A stretch of 64,000 nt of DNA from assembly GCA_009760855.2 (NCBI GenBank), contig WPIO01000021.1, positions 3,446,501-3,510,500 of the forward strand, read 5' to 3'. Made by a program: the position numbers and the translations under genes. This stretch comes from Cristatella mucedo. Lineage: Eukaryota; Bryozoa; Phylactolaemata; Cristatellidae. Each line of letters opens with the position of its first letter. The stretch's first letter is position 1. Positions 23,400 to 35,730 of this stretch are shown here, one piece after another. The notes beneath the pieces were generated by a model. The model saw only the letters and a program-made list of their open reading frames with translations. It made no database searches and was not told the origin of the DNA.

Positions 23400-24225
23400 G
23401 TCAATAGTGCAGTTCATACCACTAATTGGAAACATTAGGCTTGTGTTGTTTGGGCTGATGCACAGAGTAGCCATAGGAGGCGGGCTTTCGTTAGCTAGAG
23501 CCAGGCATTGCAGGCTGTAATCGCAATTACTTAAGCAACAGCTTAAGCTGATGACATGTGCCACAGCCCATCCCATCCCCACCAAAGTCAAGGTTCAGTT
23601 TTTAGAGGAATTATCTAAGTATAGTCACGATAGCAGCCGAAGTAGGTAGTAGCCCAGCGGTTGCGTGTCACGAAACTGCGTCGGGAAACCGAGCGGGCTC
23701 CTCCCACATAATCATTCCTATCATTCCACTCGTGATTGGCTCAATGAGGCAAGAGGTGGCTGTGGTAGTGGCAGGCAGTGGTGGTGCAACCAGCTAGCCA
23801 GAGCCCTGCTCGGCCAACCGTTGGGCTGTTGTTTGTGCATACCAGGACCTGGCATTTCAGAACACGGGAACTGTGCCTACGGCTGGTGCTTCCGAGGCAA
23901 CGCTAAAGTGCAGGAGCAGCCTGAAGGCATGCTCTCTGGTATGATCTCCTCCGCTCCCACGGTCAAAACTCAGCTTGCCCGAACCCACTGTCGCCTGCTC
24001 TATGCTAGCTGCTATTACTCGGCTGCTTGGCACGGCCAGTGCCCGAGGACGGGAGGCATTCCGCGTCGATGCCTGCCAGCTGCACCGTTCCGAGGTGATC
24101 AAGTGGCCTGCTCGAGGAGCTGCAGGAGGGAAAAGGAAAAGCAGCACGACGCTCGCTGCTTTGAATAGACGCCAGCCTGCTGTCGGCACCCAAGACAGCG
24201 AGCTTCGTGGTGCTAGTTACACTTT
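23400..24225. other. No recognisable gene
   Basis: Open frames on both strands near 23665-24190 have no recognisable domain and overlap each other. Confidence 0.35.
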
Positions 24226-24227
24226 GA

Positions 24228-24345
24228 TATCGTTAACAATCCTAAAAATAATAATGATACATTTATCATAGCGCCGTTGGAAAACTCGGTGTCTTTCTAG
24301 GCCCTTTACATTTGCTGCAAAGGAAGCATGCCCGAACGGTTAGTG
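24228..24345 (-). mobile_element. LINE family A, 3'-end remnant
   Basis: AATAATAATG followed by GCGCCGTTGGAAAACTCGG, TCTTTCTAGGCCCTTTACA and TTTGCTGC is the reverse complement of the family A tail (GCAGCAAATGTAAAG, CTAGAAAGA, GAG...GCGC, ATT repeats). Confidence 0.8.
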
Positions 24346-24451
24346 GTCTTGGAGAGCCGTTGGAGTATCAAAAAAGAAAGTGCAATGATAAGCTTTGCTT
24401 AATTTCATTCCCGAAAACGTGTTTGTGCCTATATGGGTCTCAAAGAATGTG

Positions 24452-24560
24452 GATAATAATAACACATTTGTATAGCATCCTCAGAGAACTCGATCTCTTT
24501 CTAGGCACTTTACACATGCCGTATTTGCTGTAAAATTAGTATGATCACATGGCTAATGGT
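24452..24560 (-). mobile_element. LINE family A, second 3'-end remnant
   Basis: AATAATAACACATTTGTATA, CCTCAGAGAACTCGATCTC, TTTCTAGGCACTTTACA and ATTTGCTGT. It has the same orientation as the remnant about 220 bases away, so it is either a tandem pair of insertions or a duplication. Confidence 0.8.
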
Positions 24561-26150
24561 AACATGCACTGAGTCAACATACATAAAATGGTTAGTCTAT
24601 GCTCGTTAAATCTTATAGACGTGGATGTTTATCTAGTTCTATTGATCTAGTTCGTGGAAACAGAGTAGTCCCCTCCCCTGGAACCCACGTTGAAATAAAG
24701 CAATCAGACAAATAGTCTTACCGAAAGGACTATTATGAGCTATAGGCTTCAGAACTGCAACTAACTATGTTGCAGAGCTGATCGAGTTCTGCTCCGTGGT
24801 CTTCATTCGCTCAAGAACCTACAGCAGCTCTCATCAAACAGTGAATACAAGCTAGAACTCTCACCCAGACCCTTAATACTTACCTCATCTTAGCTCAGTC
24901 ATGGCCAGCTGAGCTGCTTCAGCAGTTCTGACTCCTCGGCTCTGTAATCCCTTTACCGTCCCTTGCTTTTCCTTGCAGCCCTTACAGACACACCATCATG
25001 CTCAGCTGTTCCGAGATTGATTCTCGATTCACTGCCTGAACTCTTCTGTAAGGATGGTGCCTTTTGTTGCCATGTGCATAGCATAATTTATTTCCCGCCG
25101 TCCTTGGCTGCTACATTTTGCTGATTACTCATTCGACTACACCTATTTCACATAAGCTTCTTGCAGCTGCTTTTATCCTTGACATTTATACTTGTACTGT
25201 GGGCTAGCGATTGAGAACGACAGGCTGCCCCGACTGTTGAGTATGTTTCGAAACCTCCCTTCATAACGTCGGCACATACGCTCTTTGCTGGTGGAGACAC
25301 AGCATTTACAACTAATGGCCATCCCTTAAGGATAAGATGTGCTCGATTGGTAGAGACTGCAGTCTATTTCTGGTATGATTGCTAGAGACCGATAGTGGCT
25401 TGGCAATTGCGTTATAGGTAAGTATTATTAGTGGCATGTCAGAGCCCAAAAAAGCCCTGAAATACCCAGCTATCGGCTTCCATCGAGGGTAACGGTTACA
25501 GAAAATTATCATAGCTTAGGGCTTCTAGAACCACATGATGGATGCATCGAAGTGCCTTTTACGTGGCACATAGACAGCCATTGTAGCTCGTCGATCCAAC
25601 TTCTGCTGATGATTTTGAAACCAGCCGCTTCTGTTGGCCAAAGTCTTAGTGAAAATCTCGTAATTAGGCTGTGCTTGCTGCGTTCACAAACCTAGTAAAT
25701 GCAAAGTCTGTAATGACTCAATGTCTTGGCAATATCTTTTATCTCTACATTTCCCACTTATTGATTATCTAGTAAAGCTAAATTTTGCAACAGAAACATC
25801 ATAGATCTATTTCACTAAAGAAAATTGTACGGTTCTTGCTGGTGCCATATGCAATGAAGGTAGGCCCACAACCGGAAATTTAAATTATTAAGATCCCTAC
25901 AGAAAAACTTATCATACGTGATATATCGTATATGCTTGCGTGATCTCCTGATACTCTCACCATGCATGTTCCAGCGAAAGTTCAGTCAAATATGATACAT
26001 TTTGCACAATCAAAATCGGCCACGATCAAACCATTCTAGTGCTGGATATGTCACCGAATCTTCAGTCACTCACTGGTCCCTGTGGCTTGCCGTTCTGTTG
26101 AACCTTCGTTAGCAACACTTTCCTCTTCCAAAATTACATGCACATACAAA
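24561..26150. other. No recognisable gene
   Basis: AT-leaning sequence with only short open frames and no SINE, LINE or microsatellite that I could recognise. Confidence 0.4.
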
Positions 26151-26157
26151 TATTCAA

Positions 26158-26159
<2 letters not shown>

Positions 26160-26222
<63 letters not shown>

Positions 26223-26323
26223 TGCTCCTGCTCCTGCTGCTGCTCCTGCTGCTGCTCCTGCTCCTGCTGCTGCTCCTGCTCCTGCTGCTGCTCCTGCTGC
26301 TGCTGCTGCTGCTGCTGCTCCTG

Positions 26324-26357
<34 letters not shown>

Positions 26358-26440
26358 TGCTCCTGCTCCTGCTCCTGCTGCTCCTGCTGCTGCTCCTGCT
26401 CCTGCTCCTGCTCCTGCTGCTGCTCCTGCTGCTGCTCCTG

Positions 26441-26504
<64 letters not shown>

Positions 26505-26564
26505 TGCTCCTGCTGCTGCTCCTGCTGCTGCTGCTGCTGCTGCTGCTCTTGCTCCTGCTCCTGT

Positions 26565-26607
<43 letters not shown>

Positions 26608-26623
26608 GCTGCTGCTGCTCCTG

Positions 26624-26694
<71 letters not shown>

Positions 26695-26697
26695 GCT
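26160..26697. repeat. 538-bp CTG / CTCCTG array
   Basis: The array is built almost wholly of CTG and CTC triplets in blocks: pure CTG runs at both the start and the middle, and CTCCTG hexamers dominating the last 150 bases. Only two other changes are visible (CTTG near 26548 and GTTCC near 26563). All frames are open, giving poly-Leu on plus and Ser-Arg or Ala-Gly on minus. With no flanking coding context, I treat these as by-products of the repeat. Confidence 0.97.
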
Positions 26698-26699
26698 AG

Positions 26700-29600
26700 A
26701 ATCGGCAGGACACCAGGCTTTCCCAAAGGCAGAGCTGATCTCCGATTTCTTGCTCAAACTAGCTCTTCGCTGGCTTGCAGAGTTTCAGAAAAAGTTCATA
26801 GAGGCAACCCAGACCACGTTGGCGTGGCTTCCGTTACACCCATCTCTTCCTGAGGGGAGCCATCCGTCAGCAATGGATCCTTCGTGCATGCAGCCTGCCA
26901 AATTGACAGACACGATCAGGGATACTCCTTTGCGCTCTGGGTGCAAGCCATCTCTTGCTGCACGCTGCCTGCTGCCTCGTTGGAGGTGCGAGATCCTGCT
27001 GCTGCCACACACCTTGCTGCAACTCGGCGCCATCATCATGGCGCCTGCGATGGGAGAGTGGTGGTCCACAGAGCAGCAGCAGACAGAAGTTTAGTCGTGT
27101 GCAAAGATGGCGCTCATCTGCACCATCCCACTACAACCAAAGACGTCGGTCGGCTTTCTCGGTGCTCCTTTCATTATGCAATGGGGGTAGCCTGCCAACA
27201 AGGGCAGCACCATGCCGAATTAATATGCTGCATTAGCAGAGGCAGTGACAGAGTGCCGAGGGGTGTGGGAGCACGTGAGACACGTGAGGCACTGCTTCTG
27301 AGTAAGACATGTGTTGGGGCCGTGCCAGGCAGACTGCTGATCTGGTATGCATTCATCAGATGCATTTTAGTGTCGGTGCTCTCTTAGGTATGCGATCTTC
27401 ACTGGCTTGGGTAGGTTGACAGTGCATCGGACACGTATGTCGTCATGCCTCTGAAGCAGGTAAATCCCGACGATTGCAATGGCCAGCAGTCAACCACTCA
27501 AACATGCATGCCACTGAGAAGTCAGGGAGACGTGCTGCCAAATTGGCTACTCGAATGCCTGCAAGCTGGCATGCACATGCCAGCTCTTGAGATATCGAAG
27601 CCAGGCAGGTATGCGTCTGCCGAAGAGCCATCCATGTCTGGCTGCCTCTCTCGGCAGATCGCTCTCCCGGGGCATCGCAGAGGCGTCGGCAAGCCGGCAA
27701 GCCGGGTTGGCGATAAGTGAAGCGGTGGCAGGTGGGCACCGGCATGCTCCTTCCCGAATCTTTCAGCTTGCTTCTTCCGCGGGCACTCTTGCCCTATGTC
27801 TCCTCGTCTTGCTCGGGGGTGGGGGAGCTCGAGTTCATGCTGATAAGCTAATGCAAAGCTACTCGTCTCCAATTGTTGTCTGCATTGTCCGGTGCCCAAC
27901 ACGCCAAAAGGTGCCCCGTGAAGCGCCGTCTATATCATGCAGCTTGTCTCTGCCAGTCATTACTGCCGGGGTGAATTTCCGGGACCGGACCGCTCGGCCA
28001 TGGCAGCAGGAGCGGCTAATCGGCGGTCGGGTGACGTCAATAGGTAGGGGCAGACATTGACAGCCCAGCCACGATCGACTCTTCAACCGAGAGAGCAACG
28101 CTCCTGCGATTCCTCCTGGCGTTCGTCGGTCGCGCGAGCCGTCGGCAGCCAGCCCGAGTGCCTGTCACAGTCGAAGACAAAGGAGGAGAAGGAGGAACAA
28201 GAGAGGGCACTCAGCTGCAGCCACATCAGCCGGAGCGATGGATGCAGCTGAGTGCCTCCTGCAGAGATGCTGCGTTAGATGCTGGCCAGTCGGCATCTTG
28301 GCTTCCGACCGGAGTTTGTGGTGGTCTTCGGCAGTCAGGCAATCTGCTGCAAAGGGGGAGGGGCTGAGGCTAACCCCATGCCAGCCGCGAGCAGCTCGCC
28401 AACAGGCCCTGAGCGATGCTGGATCCATTCAACAGCCGTATCTATCCTGCATCTCCTTTGAATGCTGTTGTTGTATGCATGGAATGATGACTCAAGCGCC
28501 TGTCTCGAGGGCACGAACCTCGAGGGGCGCTTACAGGCTTGCTTCGACTTCGGTCCTTTTCTGCCACCGTATGTGATAAACTTCAAAGTGTGGAGTCTCG
28601 GTCTGTTTTCCAGCCAGCTAAGTTGCCCCATTAGCCACACGAATGCCTCGAACCGATCGCATCGAGAAAGCACGCAGCTTTACATGCTAAAGGATAATCG
28701 TTATCAGACTGCACAGCTCTGAACAGGTCTTATATACGGCTGCACAGCCAGGGGCAGGGGGTATTTGCAGCAACCTGGGCCACCCCCTATTCTTACACGA
28801 GGTTTCGATCATCCCCAGTAACAAGATTACGTCTTAATTCCACTCGAGTGAGCAGCCGCCGAGCTCATGTCGAATTAAAACTGCGATCGTATGCTATATT
28901 TCTTTTATTAATTGTGGGTTTAGCCCTACCTAAATGAAAATCTTGCAGGTTGTGTCATCCTTGTCCTGAAAATCATGGCTCTGCTACCGCCTAGATGGTT
29001 ATGTAGAAGGGAGTAGCATCGACCACTGAAACGCTTTAATACTATGACAAATACCGAAGGTTTTAAGGAAAAGACAAGCGCAGGCCTTGCTCTATGGCTT
29101 CTTGCTTCATGAACTTCTTCGGTCATTTTCGCAATCCAGTTTGGATGTAGCCCGGAACAAGAAAAGAAAAGTATAAAACACTGACCTTGATAGAGGCAGC
29201 CTACGAAGGCTGAAAGGCCATCTCGGGCAGCAACCAGATGCCCCCAACTCGGTCTAAGAGCCACTCTAAAGCCTGCTAGGTCAGTTTGCTAAGCCTTTGG
29301 CTTGTGGCTAGATTCTTAACTCGGTCTGTGCAGCCCCAAGGAAGCAGTTCTACAAACTAGTTTTGAAGGCAAGCAATGAGTGTGCACACCAAACGTGCTC
29401 TGCTGCTCTTAGCTCCATAACATCGGAGTACAGCAGACAAAGCATTAATCCCACAGTCACTTAAGGCAGCTGGTAAGATCCTGGAGTTGGTGGCCAGCAC
29501 ATAACCTTCGGTAAGGCTAGCCAGGTAGGGAGGAAAGAGCCTGGGACACTGTGCTTTTAATTGACTTGGAGGTGCCTCGAAACCGAACCCACTGCCAACA

Positions 29601-29865
29601 CTAAAGATGCCATCTGTGAAGATCGAACGGCAGTAGAGCTGCAAACTCTAGACAAACAACGTTTGATCATCTTCGTATACGTGCAGCAGCAGACACATTA
29701 GATTGAGTGATGCCTGGAAAAGTTACCACGAAGCTTATTGAAGTAATCCAGTTATTCCATTGTGATTCTAATAGCACTTCTTTACAAAAAATGGCAGAGA
29801 ATGCTGCTAGTCACCGGATATGCCATCATCATCATTTCTTTGTTCTGCAATAGCATTCAAATCAT
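26700..29865. other. No recognisable gene
   Basis: Long stretch of mixed sequence rich in GCTGC, CCAGC and TGCC words. Several open frames of 100-170 codons appear on both strands with no domain I recognise and with mutual overlap. Confidence 0.4.
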
Positions 29866-29867
29866 TG

Positions 29868-30057
29868 GTCGACCCTGTGCATGTCACCCCTAACCATGTT
29901 ATTCATTTTGTTTGTTTTTCAAGCATGATTTTACTGACCATTTAATTGCATTTCTTTTTGCAGCAAATGTAAAGCGCCTAGAAAGAGATTAAGTTCTCTG
30001 AGGGCGCTTTATCAAGTACATTATTATTATTGTTATTATTATTATTATTATTATTAG
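29868..30057 (+). mobile_element. LINE family A, short 3' end with intact hairpin
   Basis: GTCGACCCTGTGCATGTCAC, CCCTAACCATGTTATTCATT, then the AAATGTAAAGCGCCTAGAAA hairpin identical to that at 39.35 kb, then about ten ATT units (30022-30057). It is a 190-bp 5'-truncated insertion, and the close match suggests it is among the younger copies. Confidence 0.92.
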
Positions 30058-30287
30058 TCATTGGTAGGGCATCGCCTAGAGTATATACACACATGCAAGC
30101 ATGTATCCTATGTATGTATAAGTGCATTTCTGCATCGTCTTTAACTTCGCTATGCTAAGTGGACCAAGCAAAATTTACATTGACAGTTGTCTATAACGCA
30201 CCTCTGAAAAGCCTTTAGTGCAAACCATCTTTAGTTACCATAGGTCTCTGCCAAAGGTTCAGCAGTTTCATTTGGCTGGATGAACAG

Positions 30288-30292
<5 letters not shown>

Positions 30293-30369
<77 letters not shown>

Positions 30370-30375
30370 CCTCTC

Positions 30376-30453
<78 letters not shown>

Positions 30454-30463
30454 CTCCGTCTCC

Positions 30464-30533
<70 letters not shown>
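30293..30533. repeat. (CT)n array, interrupted
   Basis: About 240 bases of CT units with short interruptions (TTCT, GTCTCC, CCTC, CCCCTCCGTCTCCAC). The same interruption CTCTCCTCTCTC recurs. Related CT-rich sequence continues to about 30600. Confidence 0.97.
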
Positions 30534-30537
<4 letters not shown>

Positions 30538-30639
30538 CTGTCTTGTGTTCTTTGTCTCCCTCCCTGTCTTACTCTCTCTCTCTCCCTTACTTTCTCTATC
30601 TCTTAGCATGTGCAGGAGTGGTGTGTAAATGTGCATTTG

Positions 30640-33530
30640 CTTGTATGTCGCATTACCTATCTCACCAACACTTGTTGCTCATCGAGTAAGTAATCTTCTG
30701 GCTGTGCCTCGGCTTTGGACTCAACACGTATGTCAACGTAAGAGAGAAATTGGTGGTTGTATTTACACTGGTGTAGCCGAATATTGCCACCAGCACTTTA
30801 ATTTAGACGGATGTGGGCTGACTGGCATGCCGGCATAGAACAGCTGGCTGCCCTGAGTAGCCAGCTGTCTTCTTGCATTTTTCTCCTGCTTAGCAGCTCC
30901 GAGCCAATCTAGCTGATAACACTAATAGGCTTTCTGAAGCAGCCGGATGAGCCCTCTTTCTCCAGACATGCCGAGTCCTGGCAGGTCCACGCTTGGCCGG
31001 GCAGTCACGTTAGCTACTTGAAAATCATCAAGCAATCTCCTGTCGGCAGCCGGAGCCCCATCTTGATTTTGCTTGGTCTTCACTCTCACTCCTGGCTGTC
31101 GGCCATCGGAGGTGAGCCATGTGCATCGACAGGCACGGCCGGCAGATCACTGCCACTGCACTGGCACTACTGCTGAAATGCTGATCGGCGGTCTCTTTTG
31201 CTGCAGCAAGTGCTCGGCATGCAAATGGCAAAAACTGGTGTAGGGGGCTGCCAGCAGCTCGATCGGACAGAATCTGTCAGCCATCACTTGTCAGCTGTAG
31301 CAAAGGTCCCCGGAGCTGTACATAGCATGTCCCGTGATTGATTGGTGGCCAGTGGTTAGACATTGGTCAGCATTATGTGCTGGGTCGTTTTCTTGTCTTT
31401 GATGCTGCCCTGGCCACCCTGCAGGTAACGTCGGCAGTGTGGGAATACAGGTGTCTTTGCTAGAAGCATCAGACAGGAGCTTTTGCTGGTTTGCTCATCA
31501 TATTTGCTTAAGTCTGGCAGCCAGGAATGCTTCTATAAATCGCCCGCAGACTGGCAAAGGCACAACTGTTGATCTGTGCCCCTGGAGGACCACCAGAGGC
31601 CCAACTGTCACCTCGTGCCTAGAAAGCGATTTAGTTCTCTGCCGGTGCTATAAATGTCGTATTGTTATTGTTATTTCTTTTTAAGTCAAACTTTGTGGCC
31701 ATGTGAAAAACTCAGACAATCGAAGTGAGATGCAGCAGTAGTGGCATTGCAGCTGAAGATGTGACAAATGTGGTAGCAGCAACAGAAGCTTTCGATAGAG
31801 CTGCTACCAACATGCTGCATGCCACAGCGCTCCAGACTGCTTTGCAATTTGTGAAACTACAATCCTTCGCCGGTGCATGAGAGGCTCGTAGTAGTCCTTC
31901 TCTCTTCGGATATTGAGGTGCCATGCTTACTTAGCAGCACCGTGGAGCTTTGGAAAAAAGCAGCAGCCGCCATCCACCACCCACTCCTGCTTCGCAAAGG
32001 CCGGGTTTGATCGAGCGTACATACCTCAAGCCGAGGCTGAGCCCTTGACAGGGTACCCGCGGTATAAGAAAAAGAAAAGCAAGATGTCGGTCGGTTGCCA
32101 CCCGGTGCACGGGTGCCTAACCTGTAGTGTAGCCCTACAGCTTTTAACCGAAGGCAGCTAGACTGATCGCTACGTTAAGGGCCAATCTCACGACCTGTGC
32201 TCGTGATCCCAAGTGGTGGCTGGCTGACAGCATGTTCAGCTGCTGCCAGCAAAAATGGACGTGTCATTTCGGTGCCAAAATTAGTCACCGGGCTCAATTG
32301 TCTTCTACTACCCGAGGTAGCCTTCAGGTTCATGCCGAACCCATCATCCAGCACCCGCCACACCCGTCCACCCGAAAGTCTCTACCAGAAGCCACGTACA
32401 AGTAGGTGGCCGTTGATGCTGCCGGGTGCAGGATAATCCTGGGTGCTGCTGCTCGGGGCATGGAACAAACCAATCGACAATCGCCTACTCGGAGATCAGC
32501 CGTGCAGCCCAGCACTGGCCCAGTGCAGTCACGAGGATTGGTATGGTCGTTGGGGAGTGCTCGACCGTCGCTCGACTTGCTCCTAGCAGGTGAGCTTTAG
32601 CTCTCCCCTGGTAGGAGCAGCAGCTCATGACCTGCCTGCCTGCCTCTCGACTGCCTACAGGGCTGTATGGCCAAGGTTAAGCCGAGAGCTGACCTTGGCC
32701 TAACCGGAGGCAGCCAATATTAGAATGGCAGCACTTGGAGTGACACAGCACAGCTAGAAGGCCCCACAGCAAGTAGGCCGCCTCTCGGTCGGTCATGTCG
32801 GGTTCAAGCCAGGGCCAGCTGTCTCCGGCTTGGCTACTGCTACCCAACCAGCAGCGGCAGCAGAGCTAGCGGAGTCTGCCGGCGATGCGAGACAGCTAAA
32901 ATAAGAAAGCGCCCCTTCCAGCAGCAAAACGGCAAGCGGCTGAGTACTTTTGCAGTCAGACGTGCACCGATGGGTGGAAGCAGGCTCGGCCGATAGAGGC
33001 GCCCTATCGTTTTGGGGCCATGCCAGCGGTCGGCACAGCAGCTCGACAATGGTAGCCGAGCTATTAAACAGTGCAACAACGGCAGTTAGTCCTGCGTGGC
33101 TTTTAATGAAGCAAAAAAGCAGCGCGACCAGCCCCGCGGAGTGTGTGCTTTTTCACGCCAGCTCAGACTGCCAAACAACACCTTTATCCTGAAGTTTGCT
33201 TTGACGCGCCACGATAGGCATAGCCCCCGGCGGGGAAGATGAAAGCCTCCACGCATTTGCGTCATTTACTTGCACGTCGTCTGACCAACTGCTGCCACGG
33301 AAGATGTCTCCTTTGCCACCCATTCGGAGATTCGTTAGCCCAAGTGACCAACTCATCGGAAGCCCTGCCTGTCCTCCATCTCCATAGAGACGTGCGTTTG
33401 AGTTCGGAGCACCTTTTCAGCAGACTACTTTACAGCAGCCGTCCGGAAGATGAGAAAGCAGAGTAGTGAACTTCGAGAAACAGGATGCGACCAAAAAAAG
33501 AATTAGAGAGTAAGAGAGCAAACATGGATG
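30640..33530. other. No recognisable gene; small LINE A tail remnant inside
   Basis: A LINE family A tail remnant lies at about 31618-31680: GCCTAGAAAGCGATTTAG, TTCTCTGCCGGTGCTATAAA and TGTTATTGTTATT. The remainder shows no protein I recognise. Confidence 0.45.
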
Positions 33531-33574
33531 AATGATTAGAGAGGCCTAAAAGGAAGAGAGAGGGAGAGAACAAG

Positions 33575-34032
<458 letters not shown>

Positions 34033-34039
34033 AAAGAGT

Positions 34040-35280
34040 AAGAACGAGAGAGTGAGTGTGTGAGTACGTGCATCCGTGCCTGCGTGCATACATCCGTGTG
34101 TGCGTGCGTCTGTGTGTGCAAGCATGCGTGCGTCCGAGTGAAGTCAGCTTGCCGAAAATGAGAGGAACCAAGAGGCAGGTGGACCCTGGCCCCATAGAAC
34201 CCGCCGAAAGGGCAGTCAGGCGGCTTGGGGTAAATTCAAGGTCTGGTTTGTCTTTGGTTTATTACGAATGACGCCTCTTGTGCCGACTGGTTCACGGGCG
34301 TGAGTTAGTGTCGGTGTTCGTTTTCTTGTTGCCGTTATGGCTTGACCACCCTGTGAGGTGTGAATGGGCTGGGGTGGAAGGAGCTGCCAGGCTACGGCCT
34401 CCATAAGCTTAAAGCCGGACTGCACACCCCTCTCGTGATTTGCAGCTCATTATGTACGGCAGTCTGGTTCTGGACAAGGTCAAGTTTAGCCCCGTGAAAG
34501 GTTCACCCCCTTAGGGACGTCTAGGCTAATCTCTTGCTACATGCCTACATGCATGCTGCTGCTGCCCAAGCAGTGCCACTGGATCTTGCTTTACGTGCCC
34601 AACTTTTGGTCTGCTTCGGGGGGGGGGGGCTGCACGGATATGCATTGGCCCTATGTATCCGACGAAATGATATTTTGGACCATCGACTGTCATGCAAGGA
34701 ATCAGCAAGGCACTGAGGAGCATAACCGGAGCTAGAAGGTATTCACTCGGCTTGCTGGCTGCCGGTGTCAGTGCCAGCAGCAGTGTGCAGCGTTGGGTGA
34801 TTGGTAAGACAGACATAAATTAGCTTTGTGCCAGCTGGCCACGGAACGATTGACATTCGGTGGTCAAACAAGCAGCCTCTCGGCTTGCCATTCCCGAAAG
34901 CAGTGGCTTCCCCGGCTTATCCTTCCTTCAGCCCCGGCGGCTTCGACCAGTGGTCTCAACTGCCCCAAGTTCATGCTGATCTGCACCGCCATGTCTTGCC
35001 TCGGCAGGCCGGTTTTCCCTGCAGGAACCGAAACCGAGCGAAAATTTCCCCGGAGGCAGATGCCAAATGGAAGATGTGGCCCACATGTCACGGAAGTGGG
35101 CACAAAGACATGTGAGCAGAGTGCATGGCACGCAGGAACGAGGAAGCAATTGCTCAAGCAGATTCCCTCTCCCGGTAGCTGGGGGGATCCGAGAGAGAGC
35201 ACCTGCAGCCAGAGAAAGAGAAAGCCGTGCCAAGGGAACGTGGGCACTAGGAAGGTGGCAGAAGCCGAGAAAGGTAGAGA
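34040..35280. other. No recognisable gene
   Basis: TGCGTGCGTCTGTGTG-type sequence grades out of the microsatellite up to about 34135. After that there is non-repetitive sequence with a G10 run near 34620. Confidence 0.35.
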
Positions 35281-35284
35281 GATG

Positions 35285-35290
35285 TTAAGA

Positions 35291-35387
<97 letters not shown>

Positions 35388-35419
35388 AAGGAGAGAAACT
35401 GTGAGTGAGAGAGAGAGAA

Positions 35420-35453
<34 letters not shown>

Positions 35454-35503
35454 AGAGAGTGGAGAGAGAGAGAGATGGAAGGAGGGAGGGAAGAGGAGAG
35501 AGT

Positions 35504-35567
<64 letters not shown>

Positions 35568-35645
35568 GAGGGAGGGAAGGAAAAGTAGAGAGTAGAGAGA
35601 GAGATGGAGGGATGGAGGGAGGGATGGAGGGAGGGAAGGGGAGAG

Positions 35646-35715
<70 letters not shown>

Positions 35716-35730
35716 GAGAGAGAGCAGAAT
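35285..35730. repeat. (GA)n array with GGAGGGA interruptions
   Basis: About 445 bases of almost pure purine on the plus strand. It includes a secondary tandem of GATGGAGGGA units (35600-35635) and AGTAGAGAGA interruptions. Confidence 0.97.

Noticed and set aside
26138-27094. 318-codon frame starting with poly-Leu
   Set aside because: The only support is the CTG/CTC array. The tail after 26697 has no recognisable domain and no splice or homology evidence.
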